A stretch of 64,000 nt of DNA, taken from the NCBI RefSeq assembly GCF_900156465.1, contig NZ_LT707064.1, positions 2,760,501 to 2,824,500 on the forward strand, in the 5' to 3' direction. Below the pieces are notes generated by a model. The model ran no database searches. It was given only the letters and a program-made list of their open reading frames with translations, and had not been told where the DNA came from. Numbering within the stretch: position 1 is the first letter of the stretch; each line of letters opens with the position of its first letter. The stretch comes from Pseudomonas sp. 7SR1. GTDB lineage: Bacteria; Pseudomonadota; Gammaproteobacteria; Pseudomonadales; Pseudomonadaceae. Positions 40,744 to 49,981 of the stretch are shown here, one piece after another. The position numbers and the translations under genes are program-made.

Positions 40744-43700
40744 TTACCGACGAGCCACCAACGGCTGGCATTGGGTATGGGTGCCGGGTTGCAGGTAAGG
40801 GGAGAGTATGGGCGCCATGCCCTTGAGAACCTGCACCGGCAGGGCCGAAGTGAATTTGAAGTTCTGCGCCGAGGCGCCCGGAACGTAGGCGGTGAGCGTG
40901 CCGAAATGGCTGTCGCCGATGTAGAACACGAAGGTGGCGGTGCGGTTGATGGACTTGGAACTGATGACCCGTCCGCCGGCGCCGACGGCCTCGATGCGGT
41001 TGTCGCCGGTGCCGGTCTTGCCGCCCATCTGCAATGGCGTGCCATCGGCCAGTTTGAAACTCCCGGCCACCCGCTTCGCGGTGCCGGCATCGACCACCTG
41101 GGACAATGCCCCGCGCAACGCCCGCGCCACCTCGACGGGCATCACCTGCTTGCCGTTGTCCGGGTCATTGACCAACTGGGTTTCATAGGGGGTGTTGGCG
41201 GCGAAGTGCAGGCTGTCGACCCGCAGCGCCGGCAGCCGGACCCCGTCGTTGAGGATGGTGCCCACCAGCTCCGCCAGCGCGGCGGGGCGGTCGCCGGAAC
41301 TGCCGATGGCGGTGGCCAGCGACGGTACGAGATGGTCGAACGGGTAGCCGACTTTCTGCCAGCGCTGGTGGATATCCAGGAAGGCTTCGATCTCCAGCAT
41401 GGTACGGATGCGACTGTCCCGGGCGCTCTTGTGTCGGCTCTTGAACAGCCAGCTGTAGACCTCCTGGCGTTCGAACTCGCTGGCCTTGACGATCTGGCTG
41501 AACTTGGCGTCCGGGTTGTTGAGCAGATAACCCATCAACCACAGGTCCAGGGGATGCACCTTGGCGATGAAGCCCTGGTCCGGCAGGTCGTAGGCGCCGG
41601 GACCGTAGCTCTGGTAAAGCCGCTCCAGGCGTTCGTCGGTGAGTTTCTCGGCGCTCTTGGCCGATTTCAGGTGCGAGCGCACGAAGCGGTTGAAGCTCTC
41701 CTGGCTGTCGTTGGGAAAGAAGTAGCGGTGCACGGCAGCCAGACGGATCGCGGTGGGGTGCATGCTGTCGAGGAAGGTTTCGAGGCGCTGGCTGGTGTCC
41801 TTCTTCTGGTACTTCTTCCAGAACTTGAGCAGGAACGAGGTGCCTTCGCGGTCGGCGAACTGGGCCAGATATTCCTGGCGACGCGGATCCCTGTCGTCCT
41901 TGAGCAGCTCGGCGCTGTTGCTGGGGCCGGCGTAGGTCGCGTAGCGCACCAGGTCGCGCATCAGGCGAATGAACGGCAGGTTGATCGATTCGCGCAGGGA
42001 GTCGCGCAAGGTGGGGTTGCGGCCGTTGTCTTCGCTGCGGAAGTTGTGGAAGGTATGCAGGCCGCCGCCGGTGAAGAACGCCTCGCCGGGGCTGGCGGAA
42101 TAGGTCCGGTCCAATGCCGCCTCGAGCATTTTCGGCAGGTTGCGGTCGCTGTTCTGGATCAGGTAGTCGACGGCCCAGCGGGACAGGCGGTCCTGCTCGG
42201 CGATCTCGGTTTTCTTCAACTGCGCCGGGGATTGTCCGGCATAACGTTCGTGCAGTTCGGCGATGATCTGCAGGTAGGTGGTGAGCACCCGCAGCTTGGC
42301 GGTGGAGCCCAGTTCGAGCTTGCTGCCTTCGTTGATATCGAAGGGCTGGTCGGTACTGTCGGTCTGCACCCGCACCCGCGAGCCGTCCGGGGTCAGCTCC
42401 AGCAGGGTGAAGCTGTAGCGCACCTGGGTGGTGCTGGTGGGGGTCAACAGGCGTTCGCCCATCAGGCCGATCTCGGCCGCGAAGGCCGGGTCGGCCAGGC
42501 GCTTGAGGTAGTCGGTGGCCTGGGCCTGCAGATCGCTTTGCAACGTGCTGGTGGCCGAGAGGTCCAGGCGATCGAGGTCGTACAGTGGACGGTTGAGCAG
42601 CGTGGCGAGGCGACTGCGGGCGGCGCTGATGCCTTTATTGGATTCGATGGGCTGGATCGTCGGGTCCTGGACCCAGTCGCGATAACTGACCTTGCTGGCC
42701 AGGGCGGCCTCGGCCAGGACCGCGTCGATCACTCCGTTCTGCGCCAGCAGCCGGAGGTGGCTGTCGGTCAGGCGCGTCAGCTCGTCGCGGCCCTTGGACA
42801 GGTAATGGGAAGGGCGCCGCTGGGCGATCATCAACGACAGCATCTCCCGCAGGGCCAGGCCCTTTTCGGCCAGGCTCCGAGGGTCGGTGGCGTCGCTGAA
42901 CAACCGTTCGTTGGCCCGTTTGAAATCGGCGCCGTACCAGACCCGCAAGCCTTCTGCCATGCCGTGTACTTCACCATGACCCGGAACGGCGGAGAGCGGC
43001 ACGCTGTTGAGGTAGTCGCGGATGATCCGTTGCCGCGCCTCGAGGGTTTGCGGGCCGGACTGATAGGCACGCACACTGGCGGAAATCATCTGGCGGATTT
43101 TCTCCGCGCCCGAAACGGTGAGGCCATCGGGGGAATGGCGGTATTTCTCCAGTTGGGTCGCCAGCGTGCTGCCCCCGGCCGATTGCCCCGGCAAGCTCAA
43201 CAACTTGGCCACCTGCGACCACGCCGCCATGCCGAAGCGCGGCCAGTCCACTGCCGGGTTGGCCTCGGGGTAGCGGGGATCGAGCAGGAAGCGGTTCTCG
43301 ATGAACAGCAGGCTCTGTACCACCACCGGCGGGATGGCGTCGAAACTCGCATACAACTGTTGCGGGTACTTGAACTGATACAGCGGTGCTGCGCGGCAAT
43401 CGGTGATGGTCAGGCCGGCCTGGATCTTTTCCGGGTAGGGGACGAACAGCCCTTTGTCGACATAGTCCATCAACGCCGGCGAAAACCGCGCCTGGGCCTG
43501 GATCACGTAATTGCGCTTGAGCAACCGCGGCAGGAACTCCCCCAGGGCGCTGTAGCCCAACCGCCGGTCGAACGGTCCGTCGCCGGGATAGACGATGGCA
43601 TCGCTGGGGCCTGGCTGCACCGAATAGCTCAAGGATCCGGCGTACCGGCTCAGTTCACTGGCCTGGAACCTTGAAGTGCGCATCTCCTTGGCGGCCGCCA

Positions 43701-43851
43701 GGCCGACCACCACCACGATAATCAGCAGCAACAACCAGAAAGCTCGCCAACCATGTCGGACGCGGCGTTTTTCTTGGGGTAAAGGCGCTTCTTCCATACG
43801 CTCAGTCGGGACCACAGGTTTACTCGAATCGGTTTGCCACAAAGCGCCCAT
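40744..43851 (-). CDS. Bifunctional penicillin-binding protein with atypical GT51 domain
   Basis: 1035 residues from ATG at 43851 (MGALWQTDSS). One transmembrane helix at about 36-56. The GT51 glycosyltransferase region (about 210-370) contains IENRFLL (first catalytic Glu) and GGSTLATQLEK, but the position of the second Glu (RKxxE in PBP1b) reads EKIRQ. The transpeptidase part has STAK, SIN and KTGTGD motifs. It is longer than PBP1a/1b homologues. It polymerises and cross-links peptidoglycan if both activities are intact. The upstream extension to 43971 is unsupported. Confidence 0.85.
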   Translation of the reverse strand: MGALWQTDSSKPVVPTERMEEAPLPQEKRRVRHGWRAFWLLLLIIVVVVGLAAAKEMRTSRFQASELSRYAGSLSYSVQPGPSDAIVYPGDGPFDRRLGYSALGEFLPRLLKRNYVIQAQARFSPALMDYVDKGLFVPYPEKIQAGLTITDCRAAPLYQFKYPQQLYASFDAIPPVVVQSLLFIENRFLLDPRYPEANPAVDWPRFGMAAWSQVAKLLSLPGQSAGGSTLATQLEKYRHSPDGLTVSGAEKIRQMISASVRAYQSGPQTLEARQRIIRDYLNSVPLSAVPGHGEVHGMAEGLRVWYGADFKRANERLFSDATDPRSLAEKGLALREMLSLMIAQRRPSHYLSKGRDELTRLTDSHLRLLAQNGVIDAVLAEAALASKVSYRDWVQDPTIQPIESNKGISAARSRLATLLNRPLYDLDRLDLSATSTLQSDLQAQATDYLKRLADPAFAAEIGLMGERLLTPTSTTQVRYSFTLLELTPDGSRVRVQTDSTDQPFDINEGSKLELGSTAKLRVLTTYLQIIAELHERYAGQSPAQLKKTEIAEQDRLSRWAVDYLIQNSDRNLPKMLEAALDRTYSASPGEAFFTGGGLHTFHNFRSEDNGRNPTLRDSLRESINLPFIRLMRDLVRYATYAGPSNSAELLKDDRDPRRQEYLAQFADREGTSFLLKFWKKYQKKDTSQRLETFLDSMHPTAIRLAAVHRYFFPNDSQESFNRFVRSHLKSAKSAEKLTDERLERLYQSYGPGAYDLPDQGFIAKVHPLDLWLMGYLLNNPDAKFSQIVKASEFERQEVYSWLFKSRHKSARDSRIRTMLEIEAFLDIHQRWQKVGYPFDHLVPSLATAIGSSGDRPAALAELVGTILNDGVRLPALRVDSLHFAANTPYETQLVNDPDNGKQVMPVEVARALRGALSQVVDAGTAKRVAGSFKLADGTPLQMGGKTGTGDNRIEAVGAGGRVISSKSINRTATFVFYIGDSHFGTLTAYVPGASAQNFKFTSALPVQVLKGMAPILSPYLQPGTHTQCQPLVARR

Positions 43852-44206
43852 AGTCACTGATCCATTCACGCAGATTGATCGGACTTGCTTGAAGCTTAGA
43901 CGGTGGTTGGCGCTGGGGGAGGGGAAATTGGGACAACTCCCTAAGTTTGAGGTAGACCTCTTTGAAATCACTCGGGGAAGGGGAGGCTGGTTTCTATATC
44001 ATTCCGACCCTTTTGCTCGGCGGTGGCGAGAATTTTTCGGCGGGTTGTCGGAGCGATATCCCAGGATAGCGAAGCACTCAGCGAAACGGTGGCGTACTTT
44101 TGCGCCTTTGGAGGCGCATTAATGCACCAGGGGTAGCGTTCAATCCGGTGTTAGGCTTTCGGCCAGTCGGATCACGTCGATCCCATCATTCGCCAAGGAG
44201 AATCCA
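43852..44206. other. Intergenic region, PBP to RidA-like gene
   Basis: 355 bases between divergent genes. A small hairpin tgcgcc-tttgga-ggcgca is at 44101-44118, and AAGGAG-type sequence precedes the RidA-like ATG. No gene is supported; the rightward open frame there has no family features. Confidence 0.5.
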
Positions 44207-44668
44207 ATGGCCGCTTCACGACCTTTCAACGACGACACCGCCTACTGGGGCGTTCCATGGGAAGAGGGCTACGGCTACCCGCAGGCGCGGCGGGTTGGGA
44301 GCGAGATCTTCGTCTCCGGCCAGTTCAGCCATGACGAAGAGGGTAATCTGGTAGCGCCGGCCCGGCTGGATGCTGACGGTCGCCCGAGCGATTTCTCGTC
44401 GATGGGCGAACAGATGCGGGTTTCCTACGACAACATTGCCAAGTTGCTGGCCCTGTATGGCGCCACGATGCAGGATGTCGTTGAAGAGACGCTGTATGTG
44501 TTGGACATGGACGCGGCCTTTGCCGTTGTCGGCAAGGTGCGCAAGGCGGCCTATGGCACTGAGCGCCCGCAGGCGGCCAGTAATATTATCGGTGTGTCGC
44601 GGCTTGCACAGCGTCCACAGCTCATCGAGATTGTGTGCCGTGCCGTGATTGGCGCCCAGGCCAAATGA
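44207..44668 (+). CDS. RidA (YjgF/YER057c/UK114) family protein
   Basis: 153 residues. The core RidA pattern is visible: VGSEIFVSGQFSHDEEGNL, EQMRVSYDNIAKLLALYGATMQDVVEETLYV and the C-terminal RPQLIEIVCRAVI. Canonical RidA deaminates reactive enamine/imine intermediates and has a conserved arginine near IVCRAV, seen here. The N-terminal extension (FNDDTAYWGVPWEEGYGY) suggests one of the other Rid subfamilies. It converges on a LysR gene. Confidence 0.87.
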   Translation: MAASRPFNDDTAYWGVPWEEGYGYPQARRVGSEIFVSGQFSHDEEGNLVAPARLDADGRPSDFSSMGEQMRVSYDNIAKLLALYGATMQDVVEETLYVLDMDAAFAVVGKVRKAAYGTERPQAASNIIGVSRLAQRPQLIEIVCRAVIGAQAK

Positions 44669-44687
44669 CCGACGTTCCCGATTTCTA

Positions 44688-45674
44688 CTAAGAAGCCGGG
44701 ATGGCCTGCCGACCTTCGACCAGCGGTTTGAGGTCGGCCACGGCAGCCGCGCAGAATGTCATGAAAGCTTTCACTCGCCAGGACTTCCTGATGTCCTGAT
44801 GGGTAAGCAGCCATAGCTCATCCTGAAGCTCCTGCACCACTGGGCCGGCCCGAAGCAGTCCTGGAGTAATGTCGCCCAGCATGCAGGGAAGGAAACCAAA
44901 ACCCAGGCCCGCCGCAATCGCGGCGCTCGCTGCAGCCACGGAATCAGTGCGGTAGGCAATGTACTCGGGGGGAACCCGACATTCGACGTAACGGGTTGCC
45001 TTCAAGCCGCACAGGCCTCCCGAGTAGGAAACCCACGACTGTCCATCGGCGAATGGATCGGCAATCGCTGCCTGCTTGGCGCTGCCATACGGGGCCCAGG
45101 CAATGTTGGCGAGCTTGCGACCTACCAGAGTATCAGCCGGCTTCTTCGTCGCGCGCACCGCAATGTCTGACTCGTCTCTTGCAAGACTCAGCGTCTGGTT
45201 GCCGACCAACACTTCAATGGTGATCCCCTCATTGAGGGTTTTGAAGTCCGCGATGATCGGTGTAAGGAAGTACAGCAGAAGCGAGTCGCTGGTGGTAATC
45301 CTCAGTTTTCCCAGCGGGCCCTGGCCGACACGGGAAACCCTGCGAGTCACACTGACAATGTCCAGTTCGACTCGCTCTGCCAGTGCACGCAGCTCTACAC
45401 CTTCGGCAGTCAGCAGATACCCCGCCTTGCGATGATCGAACAGCGCGACCCCCAGCGTTTTCTCCACCTGCGCGACCCGGCGCGAGACGGTGGAGACGTT
45501 GATGCCGAGCTTCTTCGCCGTAGCGGCGCGGTTGCCACAGTCACTCAGGATTTTGATGATCCGCAAGTCGTCCCAGGATAGCTGGCTGACCGCTTCGCCG
45601 ACATCCCATTTCGGGCCAGTGGCGTCAGTGGTTTTTGGCGAGGCGCTTTCAGGTGACTGGTTCACTAACATCAT
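44688..45674 (-). CDS. LysR-family transcriptional regulator
   Basis: 328 residues. After an N-terminal extension of about 30 residues, a winged helix at about 33-92 (WDDLRIIKILSDCGNRAATAKKLGINVSTVSRRVAQVEKTLG) is followed by a LysR substrate-binding domain (about 120-320). Two adjacent ATGs begin the frame (45674 and 45671). Target and effector are unknown; the nearest divergent gene is the amino acid permease at 46118, 443 bases away. Confidence 0.87.
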   Translation of the reverse strand: MMLVNQSPESASPKTTDATGPKWDVGEAVSQLSWDDLRIIKILSDCGNRAATAKKLGINVSTVSRRVAQVEKTLGVALFDHRKAGYLLTAEGVELRALAERVELDIVSVTRRVSRVGQGPLGKLRITTSDSLLLYFLTPIIADFKTLNEGITIEVLVGNQTLSLARDESDIAVRATKKPADTLVGRKLANIAWAPYGSAKQAAIADPFADGQSWVSYSGGLCGLKATRYVECRVPPEYIAYRTDSVAAASAAIAAGLGFGFLPCMLGDITPGLLRAGPVVQELQDELWLLTHQDIRKSWRVKAFMTFCAAAVADLKPLVEGRQAIPAS

Positions 45675-46117
45675 TCCGCGTGTGGTGGACTGATGATACG
45701 AGAAGGTGTCCGGTCAACCAAGGCGATGTCCGATCCCCTCGCCACAGATAATCCTCCCGCCCCGACGGTCACAGGCGCCTGAAAGCCTTGTGCCAGAGCC
45801 ATCGCCCTGGCCCCAGGCATGACGCTGAATCCTCTCTGTGCAATACTGCGCGGCGCTTTTGGAAACGTCTCTCATCCAGATAATACATCTCCAAAAACAC
45901 GGTTTTCCCTGAGGCTTATCCCTGAATTTCCCTGGTTTTACAGTGAATCTCTCTATCCCCGGCTTTTTATACTGCACGACCCATCGGTCTTGAGGCTCTG
46001 GTCTCCAGGACGGTCTGTCCACGAAACAGACCCGGTTTCGGCAAGGCGGCAGGCTTATCGGCCCGTGGTCTTGGAAACCCGGTGGTCAATCCAATAACAA
46101 AACGAGGTTGTATCCCT
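45675..46117. other. Intergenic region, LysR gene to amino acid permease
   Basis: 443 bases between divergent genes, with a half REP (atcccctcgccaca) at 45733-45746. It is the likely place for a LysR site and the permease promoter, but no T-N11-A box or -35/-10 pair stood out. Confidence 0.5.
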
Positions 46118-47539
46118 ATGCCTGTCGGCAATCATCTGCCCCATGGCGAGACCGCTCAGGGTGGTCCGCTCAAACGTGAGCTCGGCGAGCGCCACATCCG
46201 CCTCATGGCGCTCGGCGCCTGCATCGGTGTCGGGCTGTTCCTCGGTTCGGCCAAGGCCATCGAGATGGCTGGCCCGGCGATCATGCTGTCCTACATCATT
46301 GGCGGCCTGGCGATCCTGGTAATCATGCGCGCTCTCGGCGAGATGGCCGTGCACAACCCGGTGGCCGGTTCGTTCAGCCGCTATGCCCAGGATTACCTCG
46401 GGCCGCTGGCAGGTTTCCTGACCGGTTGGAACTACTGGTTCCTGTGGCTGGTGACTTGCGTCGCCGAGATCACGGCGGTGGCGGTGTACATGGGTATCTG
46501 GTTTCCCGACGTACCACGCTGGATCTGGGCCCTGGCCGCACTGGTCAGCATGGGCTCGATCAACCTGATCGCGGTCAAGGCCTTCGGTGAGTTCGAGTTC
46601 TGGTTCGCCCTGATCAAGATCGTGACCATCATCGCCATGGTCATCGGCGGCGTCGGCATCATCGCCTTCGGGCTCGGCAACGATGGCGTGGCCCTGGGCA
46701 TTTCCAACCTCTGGGCCCACGGCGGCTTCATGCCCAACGGCGTGTCCGGCGTGCTGATGTCCCTGCAGATGGTGATGTTCGCGTACCTGGGCGTGGAGAT
46801 GATCGGCCTGACCGCCGGTGAGGCGAAGAACCCGCAGAAAACCATCCCCAACGCCATCGGCTCGGTGTTCTGGCGGATCCTGCTGTTCTACGTCGGCGCG
46901 CTGTTCGTGATCCTGTCGATCTACCCGTGGAACGAGATCGGTACCCAGGGCAGCCCGTTCGTGATGACCTTCGAACGCCTGGGCATCAAGACCGCCGCCG
47001 GCATCATCAACTTCGTGGTGATCACCGCCGCGCTGTCGTCCTGCAACGGCGGTATCTTCAGTACCGGGCGGATGCTCTACAGCCTGGCGCAGAACGGCCA
47101 GGCCCCGGCCGGTTTCGCCACCACTTCGGCCAACGGTGTACCGCGTCGTGCATTGCTGCTGTCCATCGCCGCGTTGCTGGTGGGTGTGCTGCTCAATTAC
47201 CTGGTGCCTGAGAAAGTCTTCGTCTGGGTGACGTCCATCGCCACCTTCGGCGCGATCTGGACCTGGGTGATGATCCTGCTGGCCCAGCTCAGATTCCGCA
47301 GGGGCCTGAGCACTTCCGAGCGTGCCGCGCTGAAATACCGTATGTGGCTGTACCCGGTCAGTTCGTACCTGGCGCTGGCATTCCTGGTGCTGGTGGTGGG
47401 CCTGATGGCGTATTTCCCGGATACCCGCGTGGCGCTGTATGTGGGGCCGGCGTTCCTGGTATTGCTGACGGTGCTGTTCCATGTCTTCAAGTTGCAACCG
47501 AGGGGCGTTGCCCAAGGTTCGGTTGGAGCGGCTTCGTAG
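46118..47539 (+). CDS. proY: AAT-family amino acid permease (ProY-like)
   Basis: 473 residues, about twelve transmembrane helices. Family signature GERHIRLMALGACIGVGLFL near the start, then MRALGEMAVHNPVAGSF and LQMVMFAYLGVEMIGLTAGEA. The order and spacing agree closely with enterobacterial ProY, a proton-coupled proline permease, but AAT members with different substrates look alike, so specificity is tentative. The ATG at 46118 gives a standard N-terminus; the frame opens at 46082. It is closed by a strong terminator. Confidence 0.85.
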   Translation: MPVGNHLPHGETAQGGPLKRELGERHIRLMALGACIGVGLFLGSAKAIEMAGPAIMLSYIIGGLAILVIMRALGEMAVHNPVAGSFSRYAQDYLGPLAGFLTGWNYWFLWLVTCVAEITAVAVYMGIWFPDVPRWIWALAALVSMGSINLIAVKAFGEFEFWFALIKIVTIIAMVIGGVGIIAFGLGNDGVALGISNLWAHGGFMPNGVSGVLMSLQMVMFAYLGVEMIGLTAGEAKNPQKTIPNAIGSVFWRILLFYVGALFVILSIYPWNEIGTQGSPFVMTFERLGIKTAAGIINFVVITAALSSCNGGIFSTGRMLYSLAQNGQAPAGFATTSANGVPRRALLLSIAALLVGVLLNYLVPEKVFVWVTSIATFGAIWTWVMILLAQLRFRRGLSTSERAALKYRMWLYPVSSYLALAFLVLVVGLMAYFPDTRVALYVGPAFLVLLTVLFHVFKLQPRGVAQGSVGAAS

Positions 47540-47558
47540 CCGCCCTGGATGAAACCGC

Positions 47559-47587
47559 AAGCCCCGATCGATTGATCGGGGCTTTTT
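47559..47587 (+). terminator. Rho-independent terminator of the permease
   Basis: aagccccgatc / gatcggggctttt with a short loop (gatt) and five Ts, 19 bases after the stop codon. Confidence 0.9.
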
Positions 47588-47664
47588 CATAAGTGTCCTG
47601 TGCGCAAAAGGCCCTAGGCTCGCCCAGGAGCGGGTCTGGTCGTCTGGTCTGGGTGAGAGTGGGT

Positions 47665-49977
47665 TCAACGCGAGACATTTTCCCGCGGCAGGCGTGGAAT
47701 TGCGGAGTGCTGGACCGGCAGTCGGGCACTGGTCGTGACGTCGAAGCTTGCCCCATTGGTGGTGGTGGAGCTGCCTCCGACGAACACCTGGAAAGTCCCC
47801 ATTTCGACGAACCGCAGCAGGTCCGGGCCCAGTAACGCGAAGTCGTCCTGATCCAGCAGGAACTCGACGGTCTTCGTTTCACCCGGGGCCAGTCGGACCT
47901 TGGTAAAGCCACGCAACGTACGCACCGGGCGCGTGTAGCTGGCGATGTTCTGCCGTAGGTACAACTGGACGATTTCCTCACCGGCTCGTTGGCCGCTATT
48001 GCGCACATCAACCTGCACGCCGAGCGTCTCATCGAAGGTCAGTTGCCGTTTGCTGAGCTCAGGTGATCCGTAGCTGAACGTGGTGTAGCTCAAGCCGTGA
48101 CCGAAGGGGTAAAGAGGGGTCCATTCTTCATCCGTGTATCTGGAAGTGAAGAGATTGGCTTTGTCCGGCGGTCGTCCGGTGTTTTTATGCGCATGGTAAA
48201 GAGGAATCTGGCCGACGGTGCGCGGAAACGTGACAGGAAGTTTGCCGCTGGGGTTTACATCGCCAAACAGCACATCGGCCACGGCATTTCCCATTTCGGA
48301 TCCCAGGAACCAGGCCTCGATGATGGCGGGCACTTGTCTGTCCATGGCCTGTATGGCCAACGGGCGGCCGTTCATGAGAACCACGACCATGGGTTTGCCA
48401 GTGCTTTGCAATTGCGCCCAAAGCGTGTCTTGCGCCCCGGGTAAATCAAGGGAGGTGCGGCTGCGCGCCTCTCCACTCATGTTGGCCGTCTCGCCGAGCA
48501 CCGCAACAATCACATCGGCGTCGCTGGCGGCGTCCCGAGCCTCTTCGAGACCGGAAATATCGAGGCTGTCGGGAGAGGCGCCAGCCATATGGACAACGTC
48601 AGTTGTGGGCGATACCGCACGTCTTATGCCCTCTAGTACCGTTATCGACTCTTCGGCACGACCGACGCCGAACCAGGGGCCCAGGGTGGACTGGGCATCA
48701 TTTGCCAAGGCGCCGACCACGAGAATCTTTCGCAGGCTTTTCGACAGCGGTAGCAAGTCCCCGTCATTTTTTAGCAGCACAATGGATTTCTGTGCGGCCT
48801 CTCGTGCCAGCGCGCGCGCATGGGGTGTCATCGTCAGCGCTTTTTCGCGGGCCGGGTCGCTGTATCGATAAGGGTCGTCGAACAGGCCCAGCCGTTGTTT
48901 GGCCTCAAGCACGCGTCGCACCGCATCATCGACCAAGGGGGTGGGGAGTCGACCGCTACGTACCAGAGCAGGGAGCTCCGTGGCATAGTTGCCGCTGACC
49001 ATGGCAATGTCCACTGTAGCGCCCAGCGCCAGTCGGGCTGCCTCTTGCTTTGTCGAGGCGACGCCATGTTGTATCAGGTCACCGATGGCCTGGTAATCAC
49101 TGACGACTATCCCTTTGAATCCCCATTCACCGCGCAGCTTGTCATTGATCAGTCTTTGACTGGCGTGCATCGGCGTGCTGTCCATATCGTTGTAGCCGGG
49201 CATGATCGAATCGACGCCGGCCTGTACGGCGGCACGAAACGGTGGGAGGTAGACTTCCTCGAGCGTTCGCTCGGACATATCCGAGGTGTTGTAGTCACGC
49301 CCCCCCTCGGCGGCGCCGTAGCCGACAAAATGCTTTGCGGTGCTCAGGATGGCCGATGTATCGGGAACGCCCTGGCCGCGGAAACCGCCCACTCGAGAGG
49401 CTGCCAAGGCTGCGCCCAGGAAAGGATCTTCGCCGGCTCCTTCGACGACTCTTCCCCAACGTGGGTCCCGTGCGATATCCACCATCGGCGCATACGTCCA
49501 ATGCAAGCCGCTCGCCGTGGCTTCGACGGCTGCTGCCCGGGCGGTTCGTCGAGACAGCTCCGGGTCCCAGGCCGACGCCTCGGCCAGCGGTACGGGGAAT
49601 ACAGTACGGAAGCCGTGGATCACATCGAAGGCGAACAGCAGCGGAATGTGCAGACGCGCATTCTGGATGGCTTCGCGTTGTAGCGCCGCCGTGTGCTCGG
49701 CGCCATAAGCACCTATCAGGGAACCTGCCTCAGTGATACCGATGGTGGGTCCATCCTTGACGTCGACAGTGGCTCCCATCGGGGTGATGTGAACGGCCAG
49801 TTGGGTCAGTTGACCGGCCTTTTCCTCAAGGGTCATCTGGTTGATCAAGTGTTCGATAAAAACCGCGTCTTCCTGCGGTTTCCCGGCTCGCTCGCCGGCC
49901 CGGGGCGCGGGATGAACACCGATCATGACGATCAAGACAACCATCAGGGTCATCGTGGTCACGCGTATGCTCGTCAT
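47665..49977 (-). CDS. bglX: Periplasmic beta-glucosidase, GH3 family (BglX-like)
   Basis: 770 residues from ATG at 49977 with an N-terminal signal peptide (MTLMVVLIVMIGVHPAPRAG). The (alpha/beta)8 GH3 domain starts at LINQMTLEEKAGQL; KHFVGYGAAEGGRDYN and the nucleophile region GFKGIVVSDYQAIGDL (Asp in VSDY) are intact. The alpha/beta sandwich domain (MNGRPLAI) and a C-terminal fibronectin-III-like domain follow. It cleaves terminal beta-glucosyl units. It starts 4 bases after the OpgD-like gene, so it may trim osmoregulated periplasmic glucans. Confidence 0.91.
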   Translation of the reverse strand: MTSIRVTTMTLMVVLIVMIGVHPAPRAGERAGKPQEDAVFIEHLINQMTLEEKAGQLTQLAVHITPMGATVDVKDGPTIGITEAGSLIGAYGAEHTAALQREAIQNARLHIPLLFAFDVIHGFRTVFPVPLAEASAWDPELSRRTARAAAVEATASGLHWTYAPMVDIARDPRWGRVVEGAGEDPFLGAALAASRVGGFRGQGVPDTSAILSTAKHFVGYGAAEGGRDYNTSDMSERTLEEVYLPPFRAAVQAGVDSIMPGYNDMDSTPMHASQRLINDKLRGEWGFKGIVVSDYQAIGDLIQHGVASTKQEAARLALGATVDIAMVSGNYATELPALVRSGRLPTPLVDDAVRRVLEAKQRLGLFDDPYRYSDPAREKALTMTPHARALAREAAQKSIVLLKNDGDLLPLSKSLRKILVVGALANDAQSTLGPWFGVGRAEESITVLEGIRRAVSPTTDVVHMAGASPDSLDISGLEEARDAASDADVIVAVLGETANMSGEARSRTSLDLPGAQDTLWAQLQSTGKPMVVVLMNGRPLAIQAMDRQVPAIIEAWFLGSEMGNAVADVLFGDVNPSGKLPVTFPRTVGQIPLYHAHKNTGRPPDKANLFTSRYTDEEWTPLYPFGHGLSYTTFSYGSPELSKRQLTFDETLGVQVDVRNSGQRAGEEIVQLYLRQNIASYTRPVRTLRGFTKVRLAPGETKTVEFLLDQDDFALLGPDLLRFVEMGTFQVFVGGSSTTTNGASFDVTTSARLPVQHSAIPRLPRENVSR

Positions 49978-49981
49978 GGGA

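Noticed and set aside
43676..44122. Plus-strand open frame between the PBP and RidA-like genes
   Set aside because: Its first half is antisense to the PBP start and it has no family features or ribosome site.
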